A stretch of DNA of 64,000 nucleotides from Tubiluchus corallicola (Eukaryota > Priapulida > Priapulimorpha > Priapulimorphida > Tubiluchidae), in assembly GCA_030141605.1 (NCBI GenBank), contig JAQGDQ010000285.1:235825-299824 (forward strand), in the 5' to 3' direction. The position numbers and the translations under genes are program-made. Numbering within the stretch: the stretch's first letter is position 1; each line of letters begins with the position of its first letter. Positions 48,590-60,239 of the stretch are shown one piece after another. The notes beneath the pieces are model-generated. The model worked only from the letters and a program-made list of their open reading frames with translations. It was not told where the DNA came from and did not search any database.

Positions 48590-48637
48590 GTATGTGTGTG
48601 CGTGTGTGCGTGTGTGTGTGTGTGTGCGCGTGCGTGC
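48590..48637. repeat. (TG)n microsatellite
   Basis: TG/CG dinucleotide tract directly before the 5S-like fragment. Confidence 0.9.
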
Positions 48638-48639
48638 TG

Positions 48640-48705
48640 GGTGTCAGTTAAGTAGCGCCAGACCTAGTTATTAACTGGATGATACCGCAACCAGAAAACT
48701 GCGCT
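48640..48705 (+). ncRNA. 5S-rRNA-like fragment, longer match
   Basis: CAGTTAAGTAGCGCCAGACC, TAGTTATTAACTGGATGATA and CCGCAACCAG line up in order with the second half of 5S rRNA (AGTTAAGCARCG, GGGCC.GGTTAGTACTTGGATGGG, GACCGCCTGG). Substitutions and missing flanks indicate a pseudogene or a 5S-derived SINE. Confidence 0.55.
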
Positions 48706-49298
48706 TCTGTGTGACTAAATCTGTGATTCTACCTATTCGGCTGGTTGAGAAAGGAAGTACACAAATAAGAATACGGCTGAGACATCTCTACTTATCTTAA
48801 AGGATGATCCTTATAATTAATTAGGTTTCGGCTCACCAACAACCGTCAAACACTAGTAGCCTCTATGTTAAGTACTTGATTCTCGCTCTCTGTAAAACAA
48901 ACTGTATAAAAAGTAAAATTAAAAATTAGTATTACGCGTATTATTCCAGGTCCCCAATGAGTCCCCGTATGTTGCGAGAAGCTTATAAATGCATTGACAT
49001 CTTGCAATTACACTGATGTTGGTTTCTACGTTCAGGGCTTCTCAAATTAGGCGATATGATTTTAATTTAGATACCTTAATTATTCATGTTATTAAAATTC
49101 AAATGCAGTTGAGATATTAATAATATAACCTATGAGTGTTAGGGGAAAGTGTAAAAGTGTTAGGGGAACAGCTCTACAAAAACTGTTTCTCTGCGCAATT
49201 TGAGCTGATAATAACAACAATTCAAATCTTTGTTATTTAACGACCATATACTTAATTTCTTATCACAGTATTTCAAAAATTCATTTGCGTCTTCTAAT

Positions 49299-52200
49299 TT
49301 ATGCAACGCCTTTTGGCATTTTTGTTAAGGATTTCTGCAAGATTGCCATGTCACTGAAAGGAATATTCGTTCCAGGAAAGCCCTTTCTGGCAAACAGCAA
49401 TAACGTGTGACCTTGCAAGTGACCTAAAGCGTATTTGTACTTCTTCATTTTTAGGCTTTTAAGCCAATCGACAATGTCCTTTGAAGTCCATATTGAGACA
49501 GGCTTTGTGTAGTAAGGCTCATCGCCTTCATAGATGCTCAGGGCAGCAGCTCTTGCAGAACGTGACGATTTACCAGCTAAGCTTGTTGTTGAGCGAGACT
49601 TGGAGAGAGATTTAGTGGTGATGTAAGCATAATCAGAAGAATCATCAGCAACGAAGTTGACTCGAGGGTTGCTGCGTGCGTTTCGCGGCGGAGGAGGTGC
49701 CGGTTGCTTCCTTCCGGCATTCGACAATGCTGACATTTCATTAGCACTTGTTATTCCGAGTTTATCAAGTTCATTGGCTGAGACTTTTTTAGTCAATTCT
49801 GATTCAGTGTAAGCATGCTTTAGTGTAGTGGCAATGCCATACAAACTTGAATTCGATGGATCTGTGTATATTCCACCATAAATACTTTCAGCTCTCCTTA
49901 CTTCCTGTTCTTTCAAACGTTGTCTTAGTGCTTCCAGTTTTTGTGCTGTCTTGCCGCCAATGTGACCTCCATATTTATTTATCAAGTTATCAAGCTCTTT
50001 TTCAGCAGCAGTTGCATCAGTTTCTTCGTTTGACCAACTTTCACCAGAGCCAGTTCTCATGTGAACTGGTTCTGGCATTGATTTGGCTTTTGATTTTCGA
50101 TCATTGTATGGTGACCACTCAGAATTGGCTTGCCTGGATATGTATTCTGCCATTGACAAGCCATTGGTGGAATACTCTGGTGCACTATGCCTCGTGTGAT
50201 ATCTCGCGCCTCTAGGCCTAAATCCTGCCATGCCGTAGTTTGGCAGTTCCTCGTATCTTCTGTACTGAGCCCTCTGCCGCTGCATTGCCCTATTATATCG
50301 GCTTTCCTCAAGTTCCCGTCTTCCAGCTTCGTATCTTCTACGTGCTATTTCCAAATTCCTTTGCTCAATTAAATCACCTTCGCTATGTCTTGTTGGTCGA
50401 AGTTCCGCACCAATCTGTCTTGATTTTCTTCTAGACATTTCATAAAGTTCTTCGCTTTCAGAGGAAGCGTCATCACTAAATGAATCACGTCTACTTCTGC
50501 AGTATGGTTTAATCAGTCTCTTATTTTTGTGTTGCACATATTCATCGTAAGGATTATTCATGGAAACGCGACCAAAGTCACTAGGCACACTTCTTCTATA
50601 TTGTCTCCTGTCAGAGTGGTAAGCATCATAATTTTCGTCATAAGAGATTGCCCTGTGTTGCAGTCTGTGAGGCTGATGATTGCTAGCGTTGTAACGATTT
50701 CTTTCATTTTCTATATTTCCCGCACTTCTAGATGCCCTGTCGCGATGCAGTACTTCATGATTCCCTGATAAGTGAGCTTTTTTCAGTGCATTTATCCTTG
50801 CTTCTGTAAGTTCTTCTCTCTCGCATCTTTCTAAAGACTCTATACTGTCTCTTTGGATGACTTTGCTATCATCCGCTACATTTCTTCTTGAAGCTGTTTG
50901 CACATTTGCCTTCTCTGTTTGACGTCTATTTGGTGTTTTGGTTAATTCTTCTTTGAAACAGTCAGCGGAAGTGTCGACCACTTCGCCACTGAGTCCAGTA
51001 GAAGTTCGATTCATTTCTTCCTCTGTTTCGTCGCTTATGTCAGCACCACCGTAAAATGAAAGGTGTGTTGCAGTATCGCTTTTGCCATTTTTATTAATTC
51101 TATGATTATGAACTTGCTGAACATCATTAATTTGTGCTTTTTTACTGCTTTGTGTACTATCGACTATCTCTTCTCGGATGTGCTTTATTTTATGGTTGCT
51201 TGGAAATTCTGTTTGGTTGTTTGCCCTTGGTGTTTTTAACATTTCTTGTTTCTTCTGTCTTATTCTTTCTTGTTCGGTTTCTGCACTCCGAATGCTACAA
51301 TCAGTTGAGAAGCTACTACCAGATGTAACATGATGATTCTGATTTAGATTAGTATTCCAGGGAAATATTTCTTCCTTTTCTCTGCTAGAGCGACTATTGT
51401 TTTCCCGGTCACTTGCATCTTGCACTTCTTTCTGCATTTTTCTTTCTCGTTCGAGTGTCGCACTTTCCAGTTCTGAAATTTGTTCATCAGAACTCACGGG
51501 AGTAGTGGGCGACCATCGTCTTTTGTCGTACTCTACTTTTCTAGTTTGCTTTTTACATTCATTGCGGGGCGGAGCAGATGATGAACGATTTTTCAGACTT
51601 TCTTTTTTGTTAGGATGTCTTGAAGCACTTCGACTACGACCAGTTTGAGATTCACTGAAATAACCTGGGTCAGTTGGTGCTTCTTCTGGTTGCATCGAGA
51701 CATCTTGGCAGCTTCTGCGCCATAACTGATTTTTCATACTTAACTCGGTGTCACTTTCGCTGATAAAATACAAGTCGTTACCTTCTATATGAAAAGCTGC
51801 TACTGAATCTGTTTCACTTGCTAAATCATTTATCTCAGAATGATCCTTTTTAAGCATGTCAGCCGTTTTGCTGGTATTTGTTGGTTTGTCATTTCTTTGT
51901 TGGTTTGCTAGAACCGAGTTTAGTTTTTCAACAAATGGTTTGTTTGGTTTGCTCAATTCATGATCTGTGCCATTAGGTGTTGATGATTTCTCTAATTGTT
52001 TTCCACTGCTCTTTGAGTAATTATGGCCTGTTGATGCTGCAGATGCGAAGTTCCTGTTTGGGCTATGTTGCTCACAAGGACGTGCCGGACCAGACTGTTG
52101 TAGACTTACACTGCAATGATTTGGGAATGACACATTTGTATCAGGAAACTTTTGACAATCGTTATTTGAAAGATAATTTTCTTCTGTTGGCAATGCAGGT

Positions 52201-53928
52201 AATGCTTTAGACTTTCGTTTTGGTCGTGGAGGAACAGCTGGTTGAGCGTGTGGCAACTTCTTGGAACTGCTCGAAATTTTTGCAATCTGGTCTGTCAGCG
52301 ATGGTTTTTGATTTTGTTTTACACGATTTGTTGATATACTATCCTTCAGAAAGAGCTGGCGAAAGTGAGATGGTGAAGGAAATCCGTAACTGACTACATC
52401 GTCTACAGATGTGTCTACCATTGATCCATGGTAACTAGCATTACCAGAATGCAATTGACTTTGACGAGTAGTTGCCAATGCTTCGCTATCTGTACAGTAG
52501 CCATCTAACTGACTGGTCTGTTTACGAAGACCCTTTGGCGTTTGAAATGTGGAGAATAGATTTTCGTATATATTTTCATCTGTAAATATTTCATTGTTGG
52601 TTATGAGTTCGCTGCCCAGGTTGGGTGTGCTACCGAAGTCTTTTCTCACCTTACTGGTTCTAAATCGTCGTCGGGCATATCGGCGTGGGATGTGAGAATA
52701 CCGCTCATGTTCTGGTGTCTGTTCACTCGTATTGCTGTTGATAGATGGCGATCGTTCACGTGGTGGTGCTGTGATGAATCCGTGTTGTGGTTCAGCATTT
52801 TCATCTGATATGTGTGACAATGAGCGGGACCTGGCGGTGACGGTGTTCTGCATGTGATCAGACGTCGAACGAGCGCGGGCGTACTCCAAATTTGCATCTT
52901 CCTCAGAACTGCTGTGTGTTGATTTCCCTTCAGAATCATAAGCACTGTGAAACACCCTTGTGTTTGGTGGTTCTGTTAGAAATAGAAACAGCAAAATTAA
53001 TATTCTTAAATCTTAGAACTTCTTAAATCTGTTCTACATTTACTATTTTTTTGGTTTTGTATTAGGTGTATCGTTTAGTACTTTCCACAAACTTGCATCA
53101 ACTAACTACTCGCAGCATCATTACCAAAATGTTGAGTAGATGGCGCTACTGTATAGTGTATACGGGTTTTAGTTTCTTTTAAAATAGAGAAACTCAAATT
53201 CAGTTTAATCAAACGTTTTCCTGTTTCATAAATTTGGTGTACCATACCAATCGCTGCAATCTGGTTTTCACATTTTTTAGACCTATCATTGAAAGTACCA
53301 CGTAAATTGTCAAATTCGTAATTTAACCTTGCATTTGTTTCTTAAGACAGTTAATAGCAATAACAACAACAACTTTTACCAAATCCTGTTATGCTTACCA
53401 GATTTTGATCTCTTGTCGTATTTTGATGTCTTGCCTTTGGGCTTTCGGTTGACTAAAAAACAATAAAAGTATCATGCAAATTACTTGAGCCTTTTTATTA
53501 TATCGTCATAATACTCGTACTTTGTGAAACAATCAAAATTTACCCTTCAAGGAATGACGAATATTTATCTTAGCAAGTTAAAGAAATGTGCTCTGCTGCT
53601 AGACAAAAAACTAAATAAACTGTTAGTCACAGAACGACGTATTAAAGCACAATAAAAAATCTGAAGCTCTTCCTAGCGATAATTTTGATCCAAAAAGTGG
53701 TAAACGTTTCTGACATTGTGCGTAAGATAATAAAAGTGAAAATATGGAGAGACATTTTGAGACACTAACTTATTATTTTGGCGTTTTTATAATCGTCTGA
53801 GATCACAGAAGCAAGAAAGTTATTGACGACTGGCACTGTCACACATTTTTTTATATAACACTCTGTAATTAAATGTAGTTTGCTAAATAAAGTATACCTA
53901 GCCTTTTCCAAGTTGATTTTAGTGTCAT
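49299..53928 (-). CDS. Large disordered protein with C-terminal SAM-like domain
   Basis: Exons in coding order: 53928-53898 (start, MTLKSTWKRL), 53452-53399 (NRKPKGKTSKYDKRSKS) and 52972-49299. Junctions are both phase 1 with canonical sites, giving 1252 residues. Most is low-complexity and rich in Ser, Arg, Glu and Asn, as in a scaffold. A Pro/Lys block (PPRPKRKSKALPALP) lies near residue 275, Arg/Glu-rich likely helical sequence (RRRYEAGRRELEESRYNRAM) near 930-960, and a proline block (KQPAPPPPRN) near 1130. The final 65 residues (IWTSKDIVDWLKSLKMKKYK, then ALGHLQGHTLLLFA) fit a SAM domain, usually a protein-protein interaction module. The assignment is by pattern only. I cannot name an orthologue. 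The 3.67-kb exon is exceptionally long for this region. Confidence 0.85.
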
Positions 53929-54037
53929 CTTGGCGAAATGTGAATGTAGTTTCTCCGATAATTAACCTGACTTATCTGAAAATAAAAAAAAAGAAAAGTT
54001 ATAAGAAGAAACAATACCAAACCATCTAGAAAGCTGG

Positions 54038-54132
54038 GGCCGGTTTGACAAAGCCGTCGCTAACTTAGCGACGTCGTTATTACATTTACTTAACTATTAA
54101 TAACGACGTCGTTAAGTTAGTGAAACCAGGCC
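54038..54132. mobile_element. Hairpin MITE-like element
   Basis: 95 bp forming one imperfect hairpin. GGCCGGTTTGACAAAG with CTAACTTAGCGACGTCGTTA on the left pairs with TAACGACGTCGTTAAGTTAG and TGAAACCAGGCC on the right around a short AT loop. No coding capacity. It lies just upstream of the SAM-like gene. Confidence 0.7.
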
Positions 54133-57100
54133 GTGGTTTCGTATTAGTAGTGATAACATGGTGATGTTGATGATGGTGCTATCGATGATGAGAGAGACGC
54201 AGCCAACGGAACCTGATGAGGTTGACACTTATGATGAGGTTTCATTTTGTATTTAAAATCTGATGTATGTCATTGTGTATAAATTCCAAATTCTGCAGCT
54301 TGTGATGAAAGTTGCGTGATAAAAACCGAACTGCTAAATCTGTTTGCTACAGTAAAGTTCAAACAACTGTGAAATTTGCGCCAGTGCTCCAAATTTTACA
54401 GCAGCAACAAAACTCAGTAAACTGTAAGCAGTTTACATTTAACTGATAATTAACCCACTGTCAAACTTGAATGATGTATAGCCTACGTCTATATACAATG
54501 TCCTTCAACACAAACTGCACCGTAGGCATTATCAAGGTAACTACGGCTGCTTTTATTGCACCTTTAGTATCATTTTCTAAAGAAGAGAATGTTTATGGCT
54601 AACCGAAGGTGCGTATAAAAAGGTAGTCAGTTTGGCTTGCAGTCACTATGTTCAGTTAGTTACTCAACAATTGCATCACATAGTATGCCTAACTTAAAAA
54701 GAGTGCGTGCCCGCAGTAGAATTTATTCACAAACAGTGGGAACTAGGGAAGCCGGCCTAGCAATGAAAGCTCGGCTTACTTGTGAGGTTATACCAAGACA
54801 AGACAAAGATAACATATCAACACAACACAAATGAAAATGTCAACAACGATTTTCTTTATAAATTTCAAGCCTAACACCTTGAAATTATTAGTAAAATATT
54901 CGGTTTTAAATGTGCTATAGTCAATATATTATGTGCTGGATCAATATTTCATTTTATTGTTTGAAAACTTCTTGTCATGTTACGTATCCGGCTCCATGAT
55001 ACAAACCGGGCATTCCAGGAAAGGCCTATTTTGTTCAAATTTCGAATCTAAAGCTGTCCTGTAATTTGCTGGGTTCCTAAAATCACCGTAAACGCTTGTG
55101 CTCATGCTGTGTTATAAACTTTTTTTTCGTAACAGTCATAATTTTGTCTCAGTGGTCGTGAAAGGAATTTATAACTCACGCAGTTAATTGTGTACTTTCA
55201 TCACGACCTTCGTCTTTACGTTAATTAGCATTTGCTAAAGGTTTTCACTTGTACTGCATTAATGCAGACGTGAATGTTAAAAGGAAGTTTAGTCATATAT
55301 AGCCTTTACCTTGAGACGTTTATAGTAAAGCGAAAATGACCCTTTGTCGCAATTATAGAACTATTATATAAAACCCAGGATGCAGAAATAAGACTGTGCG
55401 ATTACTATAATTACTCAAAGACGACAACTGATTTAAGATGTAAACGTTAATTGAATTTCAGAACGGTTGAGATTCATAAAGCCGCGATGTTGCAGTCCTT
55501 ATAAAAGCTACATGAAACTGACGTATAGTAAAAAGATATCGTACCTTCTCAACTAAATTTAATGACATCGCGTAGCATTATCATTTTCTTTATTTTAAAA
55601 TATCGAAAATAAAATGACAATTTAATCATGGTATCATAATTATGTGCCACAAATATAGAAGTTTTGGGCCTTAATTCCCTCTTAAAGCAAAGTTTGAATG
55701 GAAATCATTTTCTATTGAGACATCAAGTAACACGAGCCGACAAAAAACTGAGTAGACGATTTTCAGCTTACTGCTTAACAGGCGTGAGTTCCATTCCATG
55801 ACCGGCTATGAAAGATTTAAGAATCGGTATCTCCAGTTTTTGCAATGGATTAACTGTCGTTTGTAATTTAGATAAATTTTAGGATAAAATTAATCAATCA
55901 TAAGTAATTTTTGTCATTTATTTCAGCCATCTTCTTTTTCAACCTTGTTTTTCGGTAATATAAAGGCCTATAAGCATAATCCTTTCGCTATATGCAATGC
56001 AGAAAATAACTTTAGCGTATGATTGTGTGATTAATTATCCTGTTCGAGGTCTGAAGATGAGTCAGACGAGATAGGCGAGGTGATTGTCACGATGCAGGAT
56101 TTGTGCACGGAATTCCGCCATCGGTACCTGCACCACCCAACACAGGTGCTTAAGGTTTCGCAAACGTCCCATCAGTCACAGATGTTTCGAGTTGTATTTG
56201 TGTAGCAGTTCCACACAAGTAAAGGATTACGCAGTCATACTTGTAATTTAGTCGCTTCTAAATTACGGACAGGAGCACGGACAGAGAGGGAGTTTGTGAA
56301 AAAAGAGAAATGAGGCAGCCCCACCGTCCCTAATAACTGTTATTTTAATTGCGATTTTTGCCACATTTCTGGCGTCCAACCAACTCTGGTGACCTCTAGC
56401 TTTTCAAGCCATGCCTATTGTGCATTGTGGAGCAAGTGAAAGTGAATGAGATGGCATGCAACTACCTGGTGGCCTACATTCCCCTTCTCTGTATAATTAC
56501 CTGCTCGGGCGGATGCGTTAACTGAATTTCAGGGGTGACATCAGAACAAACGTTGGTCCTTCGTCAAGAGAATAAATAGAAACATTAATAGCAGTACGAA
56601 AGCTCAGCAGAACAGTTACTGTACCATGTAGTTCTTTCGATATAATAATCGTCGTTTAAGAGTAACAAGACCTGGGAACCCCAGTGAAATGGACACGCTA
56701 AAATTTCCTGCTCTTAGACACTCAGTGAAATGGATTGTCCAGCTAAACAATTTATCCAAATTTTGTCCAGCAATTATCGCCCCTAGACTTGTTGACCAGT
56801 GAAATTAGGTCTCTGTTTGAAAAATGAAAGCCATAGAATGTCTTTTAACCACTTTACCTGACTTTAGACCACTAAATGGCGAAAGTCTTGAATGAACATA
56901 ATGGGCATTTGAAACTTCTTACAGATTACACCGACCATGTTAGTCACGAATACATTTAGCTTTGTTATCTAAATCCAGAAATGACCTGTAGACTTAGTTC
57001 AACAGATATGTACAAAATCTTCATTTATAATGTTAGAATTACAGAAAATTATTACACAGTATTAGCCTTCGATCGTGTAAAGTAGCATGTAGAAATCTGC

Positions 57101-59924
57101 TTCTGTGAGAGGCAACTAAGAAAGAAAAAACTATTCATACACAGTATGGGAACAGTGGCAGTTTAGCTTGGTAATTGACGAGAAGCACAATAGTATAGTG
57201 TATGTAAACTCACGAAATACATGCTCATTTACCATATTATATAGTTCATCAACCATCCAGCCTGTTAGCCTAACCCTAACAATCCTTGCCTGGTGCAAAG
57301 ATTACTATCTTTACTCTAATCCATAGAGTGAACGGCGGAAATCACAGGTTGAACACCCTGTTCACAAAATGGAAAAAACGATTTTTCTTTGTTTTCCAAT
57401 TGTAGTGGCATTCTTTGCATATAGAAGAAAAACAGAAATTTTAACCTTCCTGCTTTACTCAATTAACTGGTACTCTTTTCTCTCTTTTCTCTAATTCTGC
57501 TCTGTTAGGCTTTTACGCTGAATATATGATAGGAAAGTACCTATTTGATGCTTAATTATCATCAGTAATTAAGTTTAACATCAACATTTCCAATACCATG
57601 TAAGAAAACGACCATTTTCTGACTTCCTTGCTTACTAATCACAGATACTTTCACAAGGAAATATGACAGTGTTCTGCAATTCTAAAACATTTATTACAAA
57701 TGAAAAACTGGGTAAGTCTGTAGGCGTATGAGAAAAGTGAATGTTCTTATAAACAGTTTTGGTCATGTTATCTAGAAAAAAGTAAGCATATAAGTAGGTA
57801 AACAATTTATTTGTCTCTAAATTTTTATAAGATTAAGATAAACAAAGCAAAAAAATATAACACGAAAGGAAAGTCACGAGGTGGCGAAAAGACTAAACAG
57901 TCACCAGGTCAGCTACACTTATCCAAAAATTAAAAAAAAATTAAATGACCTGTCAAGTGGGTATACACAAATAAATAATAATCAACAATTTGAAAACAAA
58001 AAAGAAAATAAAAAGCTTGGAAAAAATTAACATAATAAGTTCAAATGTGACGAACAGCAAGTACATATGGCAAACGAGATGCAACAATTTTTTTAAGTTA
58101 ACAAACAAAACAAAAATTTTATTTAAATCAAGAAACTGAATCCATCGGAAGAACCAATGAAAAAGAATGTCAGTAATATCGAACTGTGAAAATTGTTCAA
58201 AAGTTGAAAAAAGCTTCAAGAGTTTAAATGTTTATTTCAGACTTTCGCCATAAAGTGGTTAAAAGACAATCTATCGTTACGCTTATCAAACATAGTTGCC
58301 AAGTGTAACGGTTATGTATTCTCAAAAACACGTAACCAAAACAAATCTTTACTTGTGCTATGCTATACATTTTTATCGCTTGGTTACTGTAAAACGAGAA
58401 ATTAATAAACCTAGCTACCTCGGGCTGCTTGCTACCTGATGGAATGCTGCTTCTCAAGGTCTGCCTCTGTAACTTTTGTGTGGTTTACTTTCATAATTGC
58501 TAAATTTTCTCGAATTCTCTTCTGATACCGTATAACGTCCTTCGAAATTTTTTAAATACTTTAACGCGAAACTTCGAATTTCATTCTGTCTAGTTTTCTG
58601 AACTGATCAACATGTTGACATACGTAAGAAAGTCAGTAAGTAATTTTTTATTTTACTCCATAAATTTACATTAATTTAACAATAAGATGCACAAAAATAC
58701 AAATGAACATATGAGAAAGGGTGGCGAAAGAACAAAGGTTAATGAGTCAACCATTCTTCTCAGAAAGACAAGTGAACAAAAAGACGTAAAGATTGAGAAA
58801 GCCCTAAAATGCACAATTTGTGTTTTTATTTTACAAGAAAAAGTGGTAGTACTTTTTAAATGAATAGTTTAAACAGGATAATAAGGAGACCAGTAGTACT
58901 TTACATAAATACTTTAGGCCCAATAAAGAGAACATGTCGGAACTTTAAAATACATTGTGAGCAGAATACGAGAGAAATCAGCTCCAGTTTAAATACGAAA
59001 AAAATACTCTGGATTCAATTGAAGAGAAACTAGCAATATTTTACAGAAATACTCTAGAATCAATAGAAGTGAAGACAGGATGCTTTAGAAAATAATCCTT
59101 TACAGAATTACTGTGGCCCAAATAAAAGAGAGACAAGAAAAATATTTTACAAAAATATTCGATAGAAGCTCGATCGACAGGTGGTTAGAGCAGGACTGAA
59201 ATCGTAACAAAGCAGCAACATCGGCGCAATAAATTAGCTCTATCCAATCAAAAAAATCTCAAAAATGTAGTCCTTCCAAGGCTACTTACGTTTCCACCTG
59301 GTATCCTAAATGAAAGAACCTTTTCTGGTTTAGAAAAGCGTAAAATTGCTCAACATGTCAAAGAATTAAACCCGCTCCCAAGTCTGTCACAATTCACCTA
59401 AGCATTAAATCTCTTTTACAATACGCACTTAAATATAATAGTAGCTGACATAAAATACTACAAATAAAGCCACAATAAACTGACCAAAATTGCCAGGAAT
59501 TTGAATCATTTGTTATTACAGGCATTCAAGAAACCATAAATGTGTTCGCACTAGTCATCAATTTCTCGTATTCTTTGCTCCTCATTTCGGAGAATTCTCA
59601 TAATTACTATAAATCAATGGACCGTAAACAAAATTGGGAGTCATGAGCTTTTTCTTTTATTTGTGCTAAATATATCCCTAAACTCTGTGGGGAGATGTAA
59701 ACATGTAATAAAGCTTTGGTCATCTCTTTCCAGTTAGTAAATAGTGACTTAAGGCAGACAATTCGAAAAACATGGTTTCCGCCTAAGGAACTATGGCATC
59801 GCAATTGCAAAAAGTCTAGCTAAAGCGATTCTAGCAAGTCTGGGTAAATCTGCAAAGGTCGTCTCTTTACTTTATTCCTCCCTCCCCTCTTTCCCCCTCC
59901 CTCTATCTCTCTTTCTATATTTAT
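54133..59924. other. Gene-free stretch
   Basis: No exon with flanking splice sites, RNA gene or clear transposon found. A somewhat GC-richer patch lies near 56045-56160, but its frame is short and unlike any family I know. The open frames near 57953-58457 (minus) are AT-driven. Confidence 0.35.
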
Positions 59925-60000
59925 ACAGAAATATATATGTATATATGTATACAGAAATATATATATATATGTATACAGAAATATATATATACATATATCA
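59925..60000. repeat. AT-rich minisatellite (unit about 23-28 bp)
   Basis: GTATACAGAAATATATATAT-type units recur three times, followed by pyrimidine-rich DNA to about 60180. Confidence 0.8.
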
Positions 60001-60239
60001 ATTGCTCTCTCCCCCATCTCTCTCGCCCATGCAAATAGAGGTGTAATAAAAGATTTGCCATCATCATCATCATCTCTCTTTCTCTCTTGCCCTACCATCC
60101 TTTTTTCTCTCTCCTCCGCGTCTCTGTTTCTTCTTATATCTTTCTTCTTTTTCTTTTGTTCTTCTTTTTCCATTGTCTTCTATTTTCTTGCACCAACAGA
60201 CTGTCGAGATCATGCTGCAGTGCTTCATTGTCATTGATA

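Larger units (their letters stand above)
47621..49298. other. Sequence downstream of the SAM-like gene
   Basis: Probably includes its 3' UTR. A minus-strand AATAAA candidate lies near 48174-48179. Apart from the listed repeats and 5S-like fragment I see nothing. Confidence 0.35.

Noticed and set aside
49847-51648. Plus-strand open frames of 60-120 codons across the SAM-like gene
   Set aside because: They are antisense shadows of the 3.7-kb minus-strand exon.
56040-56200. GC-richer patch with a short open frame (MQDLCTEFRHRYLHHPTQ)
   Set aside because: No splice context, no recognisable family and an early stop.
58224-58457. Minus-strand open frame of 77 codons
   Set aside because: AT-rich sequence with no domain or splice support.
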